Numbered from the stretch's first letter, positions 9,020 through 17,993 are shown. The stretch is DNA of 64,000 nucleotides from Streptomyces sp. DHE7-1 (GCA_016432725.1 JACJDG010000003.1:4154001-4218000); one strand, 5' to 3'. Translations and numbers: made by a program. The notes: generated by a model from the sequence alone, not told the origin.

Positions 9020-9856
9020 ATGCAGCATGGCAACTCCACAGGCCGTACCGGGAGCGAACCGCTGCCGGACGACGAGGTGGGGCTCGCGGTGCTGCTGCGG
9101 GCCTGGCGGGCGCGAGCGGGACGGAACCTGGGCCTCGGCAAACCGCTTTCGCAGGTGGAGGTCGCCACCGAGGTCGGCATGAGTGAGCGCTGGTACCGGG
9201 ACCTCGAACGCGGGGCCACGCCCCGGCTGGACGCCCGGACCCTGACGGCGCTGGCCGACGCCCTGCGGCTGTGCCCGGACGAACGCGCGACCCTCTTCCT
9301 CTACGCCGCGAGCGGCGACCCCTTCCCCGCCGTGTCGCCCGTCGACGCCGTCGACCTGACGCCGCTGCGGCGCCTGCTCGACCTGCAGCCCACGCAGCCC
9401 GCCTACCTCACCGACAACGCGTGGAACATACTCGCCCACAACGCGGCCATGGCCGAGTGGTTCCCGTGGGTGCGGCAGCCCGGCGCGAACCTGATCCGCT
9501 GGGGGCTGACCGACCCCGAGGCCCGGGAGCAACTGACCGACTGGCCCCGGCACGCACGCGCGTACCTCGCGATGCTGCGCTACGCCATGGCGCAGTACCC
9601 GGGGAACCCCGAACTCGCCGGGATCCTGCGGACGGCACTCGCCGATCCCGAGTGCAGGCGCATCTGGGACGACGGCCCGGTCATCATCGCCCACCGGGAC
9701 GGGCACACGTTCCGCCTGAACATCCCCCGCTTCGCTCCCCGCACCGTCGACGTCGTCACCCAGGTGCTGAACCCCGTCGGCTATCCCGGGCTCCGGCTCA
9801 CCTTCGTCAGCCTGTGCACGCAGGCCGACGCCGGCGCCGGCCGCGAGGACGGCTGA
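9020..9856 (+). CDS. XRE-family transcriptional regulator with MmyB-like ligand domain
   Basis: 278 residues from ATG 9020. The N-terminal helix-turn-helix (about 20-90) contains LSQVEVATEVGMSERWYRDLERG. The remainder matches the MmyB-like sensor fold (TDNAWNILAHNAAMAEWFPW; then the WPRHARAYLAMLR helix), a PAS-like pocket thought to bind fatty-acid-like ligands. In-frame GTG/ATG codons from 8936 would lengthen it, but the conserved part begins after 9020. It reads toward the biosynthetic-looking row starting at 10162, with an operator-rich intergenic region between, so it is the likely local regulator. That link is inferred. Confidence 0.85.
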   Translation: MQHGNSTGRTGSEPLPDDEVGLAVLLRAWRARAGRNLGLGKPLSQVEVATEVGMSERWYRDLERGATPRLDARTLTALADALRLCPDERATLFLYAASGDPFPAVSPVDAVDLTPLRRLLDLQPTQPAYLTDNAWNILAHNAAMAEWFPWVRQPGANLIRWGLTDPEAREQLTDWPRHARAYLAMLRYAMAQYPGNPELAGILRTALADPECRRIWDDGPVIIAHRDGHTFRLNIPRFAPRTVDVVTQVLNPVGYPGLRLTFVSLCTQADAGAGREDG

Positions 9857-9900
9857 GCCCTCACTCTCGCCGATGACGGCGGCATGTTCAACAGCCGCCG

Positions 9901-9946
9901 ACCGGCAAACATTTTCCGGTCGCGGAACCGGAAAATATTTGCCGGT
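9901..9946. promoter_or_regulatory. 20-bp inverted repeat, candidate operator
   Basis: ACCGGCAAACATTTTCCGGT (9901-9920) and ACCGGAAAATATTTGCCGGT (9927-9946) are reverse complements with one mismatch, separated by CGCGGA. Each arm is itself near-palindromic. The motif ACCGGCAa recurs in the next repeat, suggesting several binding sites for one repressor. Confidence 0.6.
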
Positions 9947-9968
9947 CTGCGTTCTGCCGCCCGCCGTT

Positions 9969-9990
9969 GACCGGCAGATCATTGCCGGTC
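9969..9990. promoter_or_regulatory. Second operator-like inverted repeat
   Basis: GACCGGCA, spacer GATCAT, TGCCGGTC. It repeats the half-site of the 9901-9946 element and ends eight bases before the -35 box at 9998, a typical place for a repressor or activator site. Confidence 0.55.
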
Positions 9991-9997
9991 GAATCCG

Positions 9998-10027
9998 TTG
10001 ACATTCGCTACGGCGAGTTGCGAATCT
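9998..10027 (+). promoter_or_regulatory. Predicted sigma70-type promoter
   Basis: Consensus -35 TTGACA at 9998-10003 and -10 GAATCT at 10022-10027, spaced 18 bases. It would drive the 10162-17960 gene row, with a leader of about 130 nt. Confidence 0.5.
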
Positions 10028-10161
10028 CTGAGTCCACCGGGCTTTCAGGGAAGTCGTCCGCTCACGGAGTGCGCGGAGATGGGTCATGGGACACGCGTCT
10101 GCCCCGATCCGGTTCGATTCCATGTCCGGAACTCGACTGAAGAATCATTTCGGGAGCGACC

Positions 10162-11373
10162 TTGCATGCCTTCATGAACATCAAGAAAACGATAGGGATA
10201 AGCAACGACTTCTGGAACGTCACCGCCGACTCCGGAATGGCCGGGATCGTCGCCGGGAATCTCGGCGCGGGGCGCTACGTCACCCGAGCCGACGGCCACG
10301 AGTTCCTGAACATGTCGTCGTACTCGTACCTCGGTCTGGACTCCCACCCGGCGCTGATCCGCGCGGCGGCCGACGCCGTCACCGAGAACGCCTCCCTGAA
10401 CACGTCGGTGTCCCGGATGCGTGTGCACTTCGGGATCCTCGAGGACGCCGAGGACGCGCTCTCGGACCTGTTCCGGGTGGAGGCGGTCACCCTCGCCTCC
10501 TGTGCCGCGGCCGCCTGGTCCGCGTTGCCCCTGGTGGCGTCCGGCGCCTTCACCGACGGCAGGCCGCCGCTCATGGTGTTCGACAAGCACGCGCACTTCT
10601 GCCTGAACGCGATGAAGCCGAGCGTCGCCGACGAGGCCGAGGTCAGGACCATCGCGCACAACGACCTCGACGCCCTGGAAGGGCTCTGCCGCACCCATCC
10701 GAACGTCGCCTACGTGGCCGACGGCGTCTACAGCACGGGCGGACAGGCGCCGGTGCGTGAACTCCTGCGCCTGCAGGAGAAGTACGGGCTGTTCCTGTTC
10801 TTCGACGAGGCGCACGGCGTGTCCACCTGCGGCGACCAGGGGCGCGGACTCGTCCTGGACACCATGGGCGAGATCAACGACCGCACCTTGATCATCACCT
10901 CTCTCAACAAGGGCTTCGGGGCGTCCGGCGGCGCGATCTTCCTCGGGCCGCGGGGCTCCCGGCACCGCCGTGACCTGGCCCTGCGCTACGGCGGCCCGCT
11001 GACCTGGTCGCAGCGGATCAACACCGCCGGCCTCGGGGCGATCACCGCCTCCGCCGACCTGCACCGCTCGGCCGAACTCAAGGAACTCCAGCACCGGCTG
11101 CGGGAGAACATCGACCGCTTCGACGCGCTGGTGCCGACGGCCAACAGCGGTGACGGGCTGCCGATCCGGTTCATCGACATCGGCTCGGAGGAGAAGACCG
11201 TTCACATCGGCCGGACCCTCCTTTCCGAGGGCTACTACACCTCCGCCCTCTTCTTCCCCGTCATCGCCCGCGGGAAAGCGGGGCTGCGCATCATGCTCCG
11301 TGCCGACATGACGAGGACGGACATCGAGCGATTCGGCCGCCTGGTCAACGAGCTGCGGAGCCGGAATGACTGA
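10162..11373 (+). CDS. Alpha-oxoamine synthase-like PLP enzyme (KAPA/CqsA-type)
   Basis: 403 residues, fold-type I aminotransferase family, alpha-oxoamine synthase branch. These enzymes condense an acyl-CoA (or acyl-ACP) with an amino acid and lose CO2, giving an alpha-amino ketone. Visible features: MSSYSYLGLDSHP, His in FDKHAHF that stacks on PLP, Asp in FFDEAHGVST, and the Schiff-base lysine Lys250 in SLNKGFGASGG. The glycine-rich substrate loop is replaced by SLNTSVSRMRVHFGILED, unlike BioF, so the substrate probably differs. Start is TTG 10162 with GGGAG at 10152-10156; ATG 10174 is the alternative. First gene of the row and overlaps the MFS gene by 8 bp. Not likely a biotin gene, because no other bio synthesis gene is present. 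Confidence 0.75.
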   Translation: MHAFMNIKKTIGISNDFWNVTADSGMAGIVAGNLGAGRYVTRADGHEFLNMSSYSYLGLDSHPALIRAAADAVTENASLNTSVSRMRVHFGILEDAEDALSDLFRVEAVTLASCAAAAWSALPLVASGAFTDGRPPLMVFDKHAHFCLNAMKPSVADEAEVRTIAHNDLDALEGLCRTHPNVAYVADGVYSTGGQAPVRELLRLQEKYGLFLFFDEAHGVSTCGDQGRGLVLDTMGEINDRTLIITSLNKGFGASGGAIFLGPRGSRHRRDLALRYGGPLTWSQRINTAGLGAITASADLHRSAELKELQHRLRENIDRFDALVPTANSGDGLPIRFIDIGSEEKTVHIGRTLLSEGYYTSALFFPVIARGKAGLRIMLRADMTRTDIERFGRLVNELRSRND

Positions 11374-12691
11374 CCAGAGCCTCTCTTCGCCCGGTGCGGG
11401 GAAAACGCCCGGCGAAAACAGGGAACCCGGCGGAAAGCGGGAACGCGGAGAAATCCAGACGCCCGACGGAAAGCGAACGGCCGGCGAGGCCCAGGAATCG
11501 CTTCCCCAGGTGAACCGGCGCATCATGGCACTCTCGTGCCTCCTGGTCTTCATGGCCCAGATGGCGACCACCATCTACCTGCCGTCCCTGCCCATCGTGG
11601 CGCACGACTTCGGAATGTCCCGCAGTTACGCGGCACTGTCCATTTCGGCGTTCGTGATCGGCGCCGCGGCCCCGGTCGTCCTGTGGGGCGTGGCGGCCGA
11701 CCGCTACGGCCGCCGGGGCCCGCTGCTGACCTCGCTGGCGCTGTTCGTGCTCACCAGCGCCCTGATCGCGCTGATCCGGTCCCCCGAGGGGCTGCTGGTA
11801 CTGCGTGCGCTCCAGGGCATCGGCGCCGGAGGCAGCGCGATCATCGCCCGCATCCTGGTGCGGGACCGCTGGAGCGGCGACGAACTGGCCCGGCGCCTGT
11901 CCGTGCTGTCGATCGCGTTCATCACGGCGATGGGCGGTGGCCAGTTCCTCGGCGGCCTGATCGGCAGGTACTCCCACTGGGAGACCGGCTTCGTCGTCCT
12001 CGGCGCGGTCGGCGCGATCGCGGCGGCGCTGACCTTCACCGTGCCGTTCGAGCCGAGCCGGGCCGTGCAGCCGCCGTCCGAGGTGCTGCGGATCTGTCTC
12101 GCCGTCGCCCGGCAGCCCGCGTTCCTGCTGCCGGCGCTGGCCGGCGGCGCGGGGTTCGCCACGATCGTGATGCTGCAGGAGGTCAGCCCGTTCGTGTTCC
12201 AGCAGCACTTCGGGCTCGCCACCGACGAGTACGGAAGCCTCGGACTGCTCCTCGGCGCGGCCTACTTCGCCGGAGCGATGACCGTCAACCGCTTCGTGGC
12301 CCGAGCGGGATCGGCCCGCCTGATGACCGCGGGGTCGCTCGTGATGACCGCGGCCGGCGTCCTGATGATCGTGCTGTGGTCGGTGCCTGGCCTGCCGCAC
12401 AGCGGCGCCCTGGTGGCCTTCGTCGCGCTGTACTGCGTGACCACGTTCGGGCAGTCCGTGCTGTTCCCCAACAGCATGGCCGCCGCCGTCAGCAGCCGGC
12501 CGGGCCACGGTGCCTACGCCGTCTCCCTGTGCGGCTTCCTCCAGCAGTCGATGGCGGGCATCGCCGCGGCCAGTGCCGCGCTGCTGCACGCCGACCTCGC
12601 CTGGGCGACGGTCGCCGCCGCGCTGGGGGCCGCCGCCTGGCTCATGACCCGGATCGCCGCGTCGTCGGCGCTCACCGAGGAAGGGAATTGA
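11366..12691 (+). CDS. MFS multidrug-type exporter (Bcr/CflA/DHA1-like)
   Basis: 441 residues with about 12 predicted transmembrane helices after a hydrophilic, Gly/Glu/Lys-rich N-terminal tail of about 50 residues. The A motif is GVAADRYGRRGPLLT, and the helix-4 signature includes LRALQGIGAGGSAIIARILVRDRW. The start ATG overlaps the end of the oxoamine synthase gene, implying translational coupling. Bcr/CflA-type pumps expel small drugs by proton antiport. By position, this one probably exports the product of the cluster or protects against it. The long soluble N-terminal tail is unusual for the family. Confidence 0.85.
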   Translation: MTDQSLSSPGAGKTPGENREPGGKRERGEIQTPDGKRTAGEAQESLPQVNRRIMALSCLLVFMAQMATTIYLPSLPIVAHDFGMSRSYAALSISAFVIGAAAPVVLWGVAADRYGRRGPLLTSLALFVLTSALIALIRSPEGLLVLRALQGIGAGGSAIIARILVRDRWSGDELARRLSVLSIAFITAMGGGQFLGGLIGRYSHWETGFVVLGAVGAIAAALTFTVPFEPSRAVQPPSEVLRICLAVARQPAFLLPALAGGAGFATIVMLQEVSPFVFQQHFGLATDEYGSLGLLLGAAYFAGAMTVNRFVARAGSARLMTAGSLVMTAAGVLMIVLWSVPGLPHSGALVAFVALYCVTTFGQSVLFPNSMAAAVSSRPGHGAYAVSLCGFLQQSMAGIAAASAALLHADLAWATVAAALGAAAWLMTRIAASSALTEEGN

Positions 12692-12692
12692 C

Positions 12693-14297
12693 ATGGCGGT
12701 GCTGCGTTCCCACGTCAGCCCATCCAGCGAGTCGTTCCGCCGCAACACCGAGGCGTACGGAGCACTGAGGACGCAGATCGCCGCGGCCCGTGCCGCCGCG
12801 ACGGCCGGTGGCGGCGCCGAGGCCCGGGCCCGCCACGCCGCACGCGGCAAGCTCACCGCCCGGGAGCGGGTGACCCGCCTGCTCGACCCGGGGACCCCGT
12901 TCCTGGAGATCGGTCAGCTCGCCGCACACGAGGTGTACGAGCAGGCCGTCCCGTCGGCGGCCATCATCACCGGCGTCGGCATGGTGGAGGGCCGGCCCAC
13001 GGTCGTGTTCGCCAACGACGCGACCGTGAAGGGCGGCACGTACTACCCGCTGACGGTCCGCAAGCACCTGCGGGCCCAGCAGGTCGCCCGGGAGAACGGG
13101 CTGCCCTGCGTCTACCTGGTCGACTCCGGGGGCGTCTTCCTGCCGATGCAGGAGGACATCTTCCCCGACGAGAACCACTTCGGCCGGATCTTCCGGAACA
13201 TCGCGGAGATGTCCGCGATGGGCCTGCCGCAGATCGCCGCCGTGATGGGCTCGTGCACCGCCGGTGGCGCGTACATCCCCGCGATGTGCGACGAGACCGT
13301 GATCGTGCGGGGCAACGGGTCGATCTTCCTGGGCGGTCCGCAGCTGGTACGGGCCGCGACCGGCGTGATCGTCGACGCCGAGACCCTCGGCGGAGCCGAC
13401 CTGCACACCACGACCAGCGGTGTCGCCGACCACCTCGCCCTCGACGACGAGCACGCGCTCACCCTGGTCCGGGAGATCGCCGCCCGGCACGGCAGGCAGA
13501 CCCCGGCCGCGCCGCCGGAACCACCGGTGCCGCCGCTGTACGACCCGGCCGAACTGCCGGGGATCGTCAGCGCCAACCCGCGTGAGCCGATCCCGGCCAG
13601 GGAGATCCTCGCCCGGCTGCTGGACGGCAGCGAGTTCACCGAGTACCGGGCCCGGTTCGGGCCGACGATCGTGTGCGGCACCGGCCGCATCGGCGGATAC
13701 CCGGTGGGCGTCCTCATCAACGACGGCGTGCTCTTCTCCGAGAGCGCCCAGAAGGCCGCCAACTTCATCGAGCTGTGCTCGCAGCGCGGCATCCCGCTGC
13801 TCTTCCTGCACAACATCAACGGGTTCATGGTCGGTGCCGAGTACGAGGCGGGCGGCATCGCCAAGCACGGCGCCAAGATGGTGAACGCCGCCTCCTGCGC
13901 CGCCGTCCCGAAGTTCAGCGTGCTGATCGGCGGCAGCTACGGCGCGGGCAACCTCGCCATGTGCGGCCGCTCGATCGGCCCCCAGCTGATGGCCATGTGG
14001 CCCAACGCCAAGACGTCCGTGGTCGGCGGGGAGCAGGCCGCCACCGTGCTGGCGCTGATCAGGAACGAGCAGCTCGCCAAGCGGGGCGCCTCGTTGACGC
14101 CCGAGGAGGAAGAGGCGTTCAAGAAGCCGATCCGGGACAACTACGACCGCGAGGGCCAGCCCCTCTACGTCGCCGCCCGGCTCTGGGTCGACGCCGTGGT
14201 CGACCCCGCCGACACCCGTGAATGGCTGACGCTGAGCCTCGCCCTGGCCGCGGCAGCACCGCAACGAGAGACGCGCTTCGGCGTGTTCAGGATGTGA
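12693..14297 (+). CDS. Acyl-CoA carboxylase carboxyltransferase (beta) subunit, methylcrotonyl-CoA type
   Basis: 534 residues, the normal length for MCC/GCC-type beta subunits. The two crotonase-like halves are visible: VMGSCTAGGAYIPAMCDE forms the first oxyanion hole and GGSYGAGNLAMCGR the second. ANDATVKGGTYYPLTVRKHL and YLVDSGGVFLP closely resemble methylcrotonyl- and geranyl-CoA carboxylases rather than propionyl-CoA enzymes, so a branched enoyl-CoA substrate is more likely than acetyl- or propionyl-CoA. It moves the carboxyl group from biotin carried on the alpha subunit, encoded next. It follows the MFS stop by one base. Confidence 0.88.
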   Translation: MAVLRSHVSPSSESFRRNTEAYGALRTQIAAARAAATAGGGAEARARHAARGKLTARERVTRLLDPGTPFLEIGQLAAHEVYEQAVPSAAIITGVGMVEGRPTVVFANDATVKGGTYYPLTVRKHLRAQQVARENGLPCVYLVDSGGVFLPMQEDIFPDENHFGRIFRNIAEMSAMGLPQIAAVMGSCTAGGAYIPAMCDETVIVRGNGSIFLGGPQLVRAATGVIVDAETLGGADLHTTTSGVADHLALDDEHALTLVREIAARHGRQTPAAPPEPPVPPLYDPAELPGIVSANPREPIPAREILARLLDGSEFTEYRARFGPTIVCGTGRIGGYPVGVLINDGVLFSESAQKAANFIELCSQRGIPLLFLHNINGFMVGAEYEAGGIAKHGAKMVNAASCAAVPKFSVLIGGSYGAGNLAMCGRSIGPQLMAMWPNAKTSVVGGEQAATVLALIRNEQLAKRGASLTPEEEEAFKKPIRDNYDREGQPLYVAARLWVDAVVDPADTREWLTLSLALAAAAPQRETRFGVFRM

Positions 14298-14306
14298 TGG
14301 TCCGAC

Positions 14307-16300
14307 ATGGTGAAACGACTCCTCATCGCCAACCGGGGTGAGATAGCCCGCCGTATCGCCCGTACCTGCCGGCGTCTCGGCATCGAGTACGTCGCCGTCC
14401 ACTCCGAGGCGGACGCCGCCGCGGCCCACCTGGACGGCGCCTTCGAACAGGTCCTGATCGGCCCGTCCCCGGCGGCCGACAGCTATCTGCGCGCCGACGC
14501 CCTGATCGACGCGGCCCTGCGCACCGGCTGCGACGCCGTCCACCCGGGATACGGATTCCTCTCGGAGAACGCGGAGTTCGCCGCGGCCGCCGCCGAGGCC
14601 GGCCTGGTCTTCGTCGGACCCGGCGCGAGCACCATCGCGGCCATGGGGGACAAGGCCATCGCGAAGCGACTGATGGCGGAGGCGGGTGTGCCGGTGCTGC
14701 CGGGCTCGTCGGACGCCACCGAGTCGGTGGACGAGATCCGGGCGAACGCGGCCCGCATCGGCTACCCGGTGATCCTCAAGCCCGTCGCCGGCGGCGGCGG
14801 CAAGGGCATGCAGGTGATCGAGCGGGAGGGCGACCTCGCCCCCGCCGTGGAAGCCGCGATCCGGCTGGCCCGCGCCAACTTCGGCGACGGACGCCTGCTG
14901 GTCGAGCGGTACCTGCGCCGCCCCCGGCACATCGAGGTGCAGGTCTTCGGCGACACCCACGGAAACGTGGTGCACCTCTTCGAGCGGGAGTGCTCGCTGC
15001 AGCGCCGGCACCAGAAGATCGTCGAGGAGGCGCCTGCCGTCGGTCTTCCGGTGGACGTCCAGGAGGCGCTGCGGTCCGCCGCCGTACGCGGCGCGCAGGC
15101 CATCGGCTACGTCAACGCGGGGACCTTCGAGTTCATTCTCGACAGCGCCGGTGACGGGAGCGGGTTCTACTTCCTGGAGGTCAACACGCGCCTCCAGGTC
15201 GAACACCCGGTCACCGAGGCGATCACCGGCCTCGACCTGGTCGAGTGGCAACTGCTGGTCGCCGCGGGCGAACGACTCCCCCTGGCCCAGGACGAGATCA
15301 CCGCGTCCGGTCACGCCGTCGAGGTCCGGGTGTACGCCGAGGACCCGGACGCGGGTTTCCGCCCCGCCCCGGCCGGGCGCTGGTGGCCAGGTGGCCCGCC
15401 GATGTGCGGGTCGACGCGGCCTTCGACGACGCGGGCGAGGTGCCGGCCTTCTACGACCCGATGATCGCCAAGATCATCGCGCACGGGCCCGCCCGGCCCG
15501 CGGCTCTCGCCCGGCTGCTGCACTCCGTGCGCTCCACCGCCGTCCTCGGTCTCACCACCAACCTCGGGTTCCTCGCGGACCTGCTGCGCGACCCCCGGGT
15601 GAGCGCCGGCCTGATCGACACGCACCTCGTGGACGACTTCACCGCCCGCGCGGCCGAGCACGGCCGGGACCTCGAGCCGGCGGCGTCGGCCTGCGCGGCC
15701 GCGATGAGCCTGCCCGCCCGGAACCCCGCGGGCACGAACGGCTCCCCGTGGAGCGGCACCCTCGGCGCACTCGACCGGCACCTGCTGGACCCGCACGCCC
15801 CGCTGGGCCGCGTCCCCTGCCGGGTCGGCGGCCGTCCGCTCGAAGCGGCGCTGCTCTCCCTGCGAACGGGCGACCTCACCGTGGCCGTGGCCGGCGAGCG
15901 CTTCCGGGTCACGTACGAGCAGGACGGGGCACTGCTGCGCGGCAGGGTCGGCGAGGCGCTCTGGACGGGTCTGCGCCGGGCCGACGACTGCGAACTCGTC
16001 GTCGACGGACGCCGGCTGACCCTGACGCTCGGCGTCAGCGGTGAGGACGACAGTTCGGCCGCCGGCGACGCGGTCACCTCACCGATGCCCGGCACGGTGA
16101 TCCAGCTGTCCGTAGCGGTGGGCGAGGCCGTGCGGCAGGGCGACACGGTCGCGATCGTCGAGGCGATGAAAATGGAGAACCGGGTGCTCGCGCCCTCCTC
16201 CGGTGTGGTCGAGGAGATCCGCTGCGAAGTCGCCGACATCGTCTCGGCGGACCAGGTCCTCGTCGTCATCGGGGCGGAGCGGTGTGAGGAAGCCGCCTGA
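14307..16300 (+). CDS. Acyl-CoA carboxylase biotin-carboxylase/BCCP (alpha) subunit, frameshifted
   Basis: Restored length about 664 residues. The N-terminal biotin carboxylase has RLLIANRGEIARRIARTCR, the ATP-grasp glycine loop GGGGKGMQVIE and FLEVNTRLQVEHPVTE. The C-terminal carrier domain ends with the biotinylation site EAMKMEN, whose lysine is modified. The frame breaks in the BC C-terminal domain at 15371-15372; adding one G gives the expected GFRPAPGRALVARWP and joins both parts. It pairs with the beta subunit 9 bp upstream to form an MCC-like holoenzyme. Whether the break is real would decide if the pathway works; the pattern in this window points to a sequence error. Confidence 0.82.
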
Positions 16301-16309
16301 GTCGCGTAC

Positions 16310-16360
16310 CCGGACCCGGACCGGGTCCGGACGAATCCGTACCGGGCCCGGACCCGGGTC
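16310..16360. repeat. GC-rich hairpins between carboxylase and dehydrogenase genes
   Basis: CCGGACCC (16310-16317) pairs with GGGTCCGG (16323-16330). A second set of CCCGG/CCGGG palindromes follows to 16360. Could be a transcript-processing or attenuating hairpin inside the row. Confidence 0.4.
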
Positions 16361-16375
16361 AAGCAAGGCAGGACC

Positions 16376-17257
16376 ATGACGGAAGTGAAGAACCAGATGA
16401 ACCCCATCCGCCGTATCGGCGTGGTCGGCTCGGGTGCCATGGGCGCGGGAATAGCCGAAGTGAGCGCCCTGGCAGGCATGGACGTCCTGGTCGCGGTGTC
16501 CCGCGAGGCGTCGCTGACCACGGGCCGGCGCCGCATCGGTGCCTCCCTCGACCGCGCCGTCGCGAAGGGCCGGCTCACCCAGGCCGAGCGGGACGCGGCC
16601 CTGGGGCGCGTCGAGTTCACCACGGACCTCGGCGAACTGGCCGACCGGCAGCTGGTCGTCGAGGCGGTCCGTGAGGACGAGATGCTCAAGCTCGACCTCT
16701 TCACCACCCTCGACAAGGTGATCGAGGACCCGGACGCGATCCTGGCCTCCAACACCTCCTCCATCCCCATCATGAAGCTGGCCGGCGTCACCAACCGCCC
16801 GGCGCACGTCATCGGCACCCACTTCTTCAACCCCGTACCGGCGATGTCCCTGGTGGAACTCGTCGGCTCGCTGCACACGTCCGACGAGACCATGCACCGG
16901 GCCGAGGAGTGGGTGGCCGGGACGCTGGGCAAGCGGCCCATCCGCTCCAAGGACCGGGCGGGCTTCGTGGTCAACGCGCTGCTGGTGCCGTACCTGCTGT
17001 CCGCCGTGCGCATGGTGGAGACGGGCTTCGCCACCGTGGAGGACGTCGACCAGGGCATGGTGCTCGGCTGCTCCCATCCGATGGGTCCGCTGCGGCTGAC
17101 CGACATGGTGGGCCTCGACGTGGTGGCGGCCGTGGCCGACGCGCTGTACGCGGAGTTCAAGGAGCCGCTCTACGCGGCCCCGCCGCTGCTCTCCCGCATG
17201 GTCGAGGGCGGGCTGCTCGGCCGCAAGACGGGCCGCGGCTTCTACTCGTACCAGTAG
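16376..17257 (+). CDS. 3-hydroxyacyl-CoA (3-hydroxybutyryl-CoA) dehydrogenase
   Basis: 293 residues, typical for the short single-function family. The N-terminal Rossmann motif is IGVVGSGAMGAGIAEV. The catalytic region contains ASNTSSIPI and IGTHFFNPVPAM (catalytic His), with Glu in LVELVGS, and the C-terminal dimerisation domain carries VNALLVPYLL and GRKTGRGFYSY. It interconverts 3-hydroxyacyl-CoA and 3-ketoacyl-CoA with NAD(P). With the MCC-like carboxylase and the oxoamine synthase it could shape the acyl-CoA precursor of an unknown product. It stands 75 bp after the carboxylase gene, behind GC-rich hairpins. Confidence 0.9.
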   Translation: MTEVKNQMNPIRRIGVVGSGAMGAGIAEVSALAGMDVLVAVSREASLTTGRRRIGASLDRAVAKGRLTQAERDAALGRVEFTTDLGELADRQLVVEAVREDEMLKLDLFTTLDKVIEDPDAILASNTSSIPIMKLAGVTNRPAHVIGTHFFNPVPAMSLVELVGSLHTSDETMHRAEEWVAGTLGKRPIRSKDRAGFVVNALLVPYLLSAVRMVETGFATVEDVDQGMVLGCSHPMGPLRLTDMVGLDVVAAVADALYAEFKEPLYAAPPLLSRMVEGGLLGRKTGRGFYSYQ

Positions 17258-17318
17258 CGCCCCCGGACCGGCCGCCGCGACCATCCCACCGAGACACGCA
17301 GAAACGGAAACACCAGAC

Positions 17319-17960
17319 GTGAGTACCGCCTTCAGGATCACGCCGACGACGGCCAAGCCCACGGGACTGGTCCTCGCTGACCTCCTGCCCGCCGAGGGCG
17401 CCGCCCGGACCCGGGCGCGCGACGCCGTGCTGGTCCTCGGCGGCGCGGCCCTGACCGGGGCCGCCGCGCAGTTCGCGGTGCCGGTGCCCGGATCGCCGGT
17501 CCCGGTGACGGGGCAGACGTTCGCCGCTCTGCTGGTCGCCGCCGCCCTCGGGGCGCGGCGCGGAGCGCTGGCGCTCGCCGTCTACACCGGTGCGGGCGTC
17601 TGCGGCATGCCCTGGTTCGCCCAGGGCGCGTCCGGAACGGGCATGCCCACGTTCGGCTACCTCCTGGGCCTGGTCCTCGCCGCCGCCGTGGTCGGCGGCC
17701 TGGCCCGCCGCGGCGGCGACCGGAGTGCGCTGCGCACGGCCTGTGTCATGGCCGCGGGCAGCGCCTGCGTGTACGCCGTCGGCGTGCCGTACCTCGCCGT
17801 CGCCCTGCACATCTCCCTGGCCCGGGCCGCGGCCCTGGGCGCCTGGCCCTACCTGGCGGGCGACACGCTGAAGGCGGCCCTGGCGATGGGCGTGCTTCCC
17901 ACGGCCTGGCGCGTGCTCGGCAGCGCCGCGCGTTCCGAACGCCGGGGCGAACCCTCGTAG
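17319..17960 (+). CDS. bioY: BioY biotin transporter (ECF S component)
   Basis: 213 residues with about six hydrophobic helices. The BioY signature is clear: AAQFAVPVPGSPVPVTGQTF near helix 1, then GARRGALALAVYTGAGVCGMPWFA and GTGMPTFGYLLGLVLAA. BioY binds biotin and imports it alone or with an EcfAT module; no ecfAT genes are here. Its place at the end of a row holding biotin-dependent carboxylase genes suggests that it supplies cofactor to them. The N-terminal 30 residues are soluble and longer than in most BioY proteins. Start is GTG 17319. Confidence 0.88.
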   Translation: MSTAFRITPTTAKPTGLVLADLLPAEGAARTRARDAVLVLGGAALTGAAAQFAVPVPGSPVPVTGQTFAALLVAAALGARRGALALAVYTGAGVCGMPWFAQGASGTGMPTFGYLLGLVLAAAVVGGLARRGGDRSALRTACVMAAGSACVYAVGVPYLAVALHISLARAAALGAWPYLAGDTLKAALAMGVLPTAWRVLGSAARSERRGEPS

Positions 17961-17977
17961 TCCGTGAACCGGAGCCG

Positions 17978-17993
17978 CCGACACCGGTGTCGG
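17978..17993. terminator. Palindromic hairpin after bioY
   Basis: The perfect 16-bp palindrome CCGACACCGGTGTCGG lies 17 bases past the bioY stop, followed by further GGCACCGG repeats. Likely end of the 10162-17960 transcription unit. Confidence 0.5.

Larger units (their letters stand above)
9857..10161. other. Operator-rich leader upstream of the alpha-oxoamine synthase gene
   Basis: No gene. It holds a large inverted repeat (9901-9946), a smaller one (9969-9990), a good promoter (9998-10027) and a transcribed leader of about 130 nt. The A/T content is higher than the surroundings. Confidence 0.6.
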
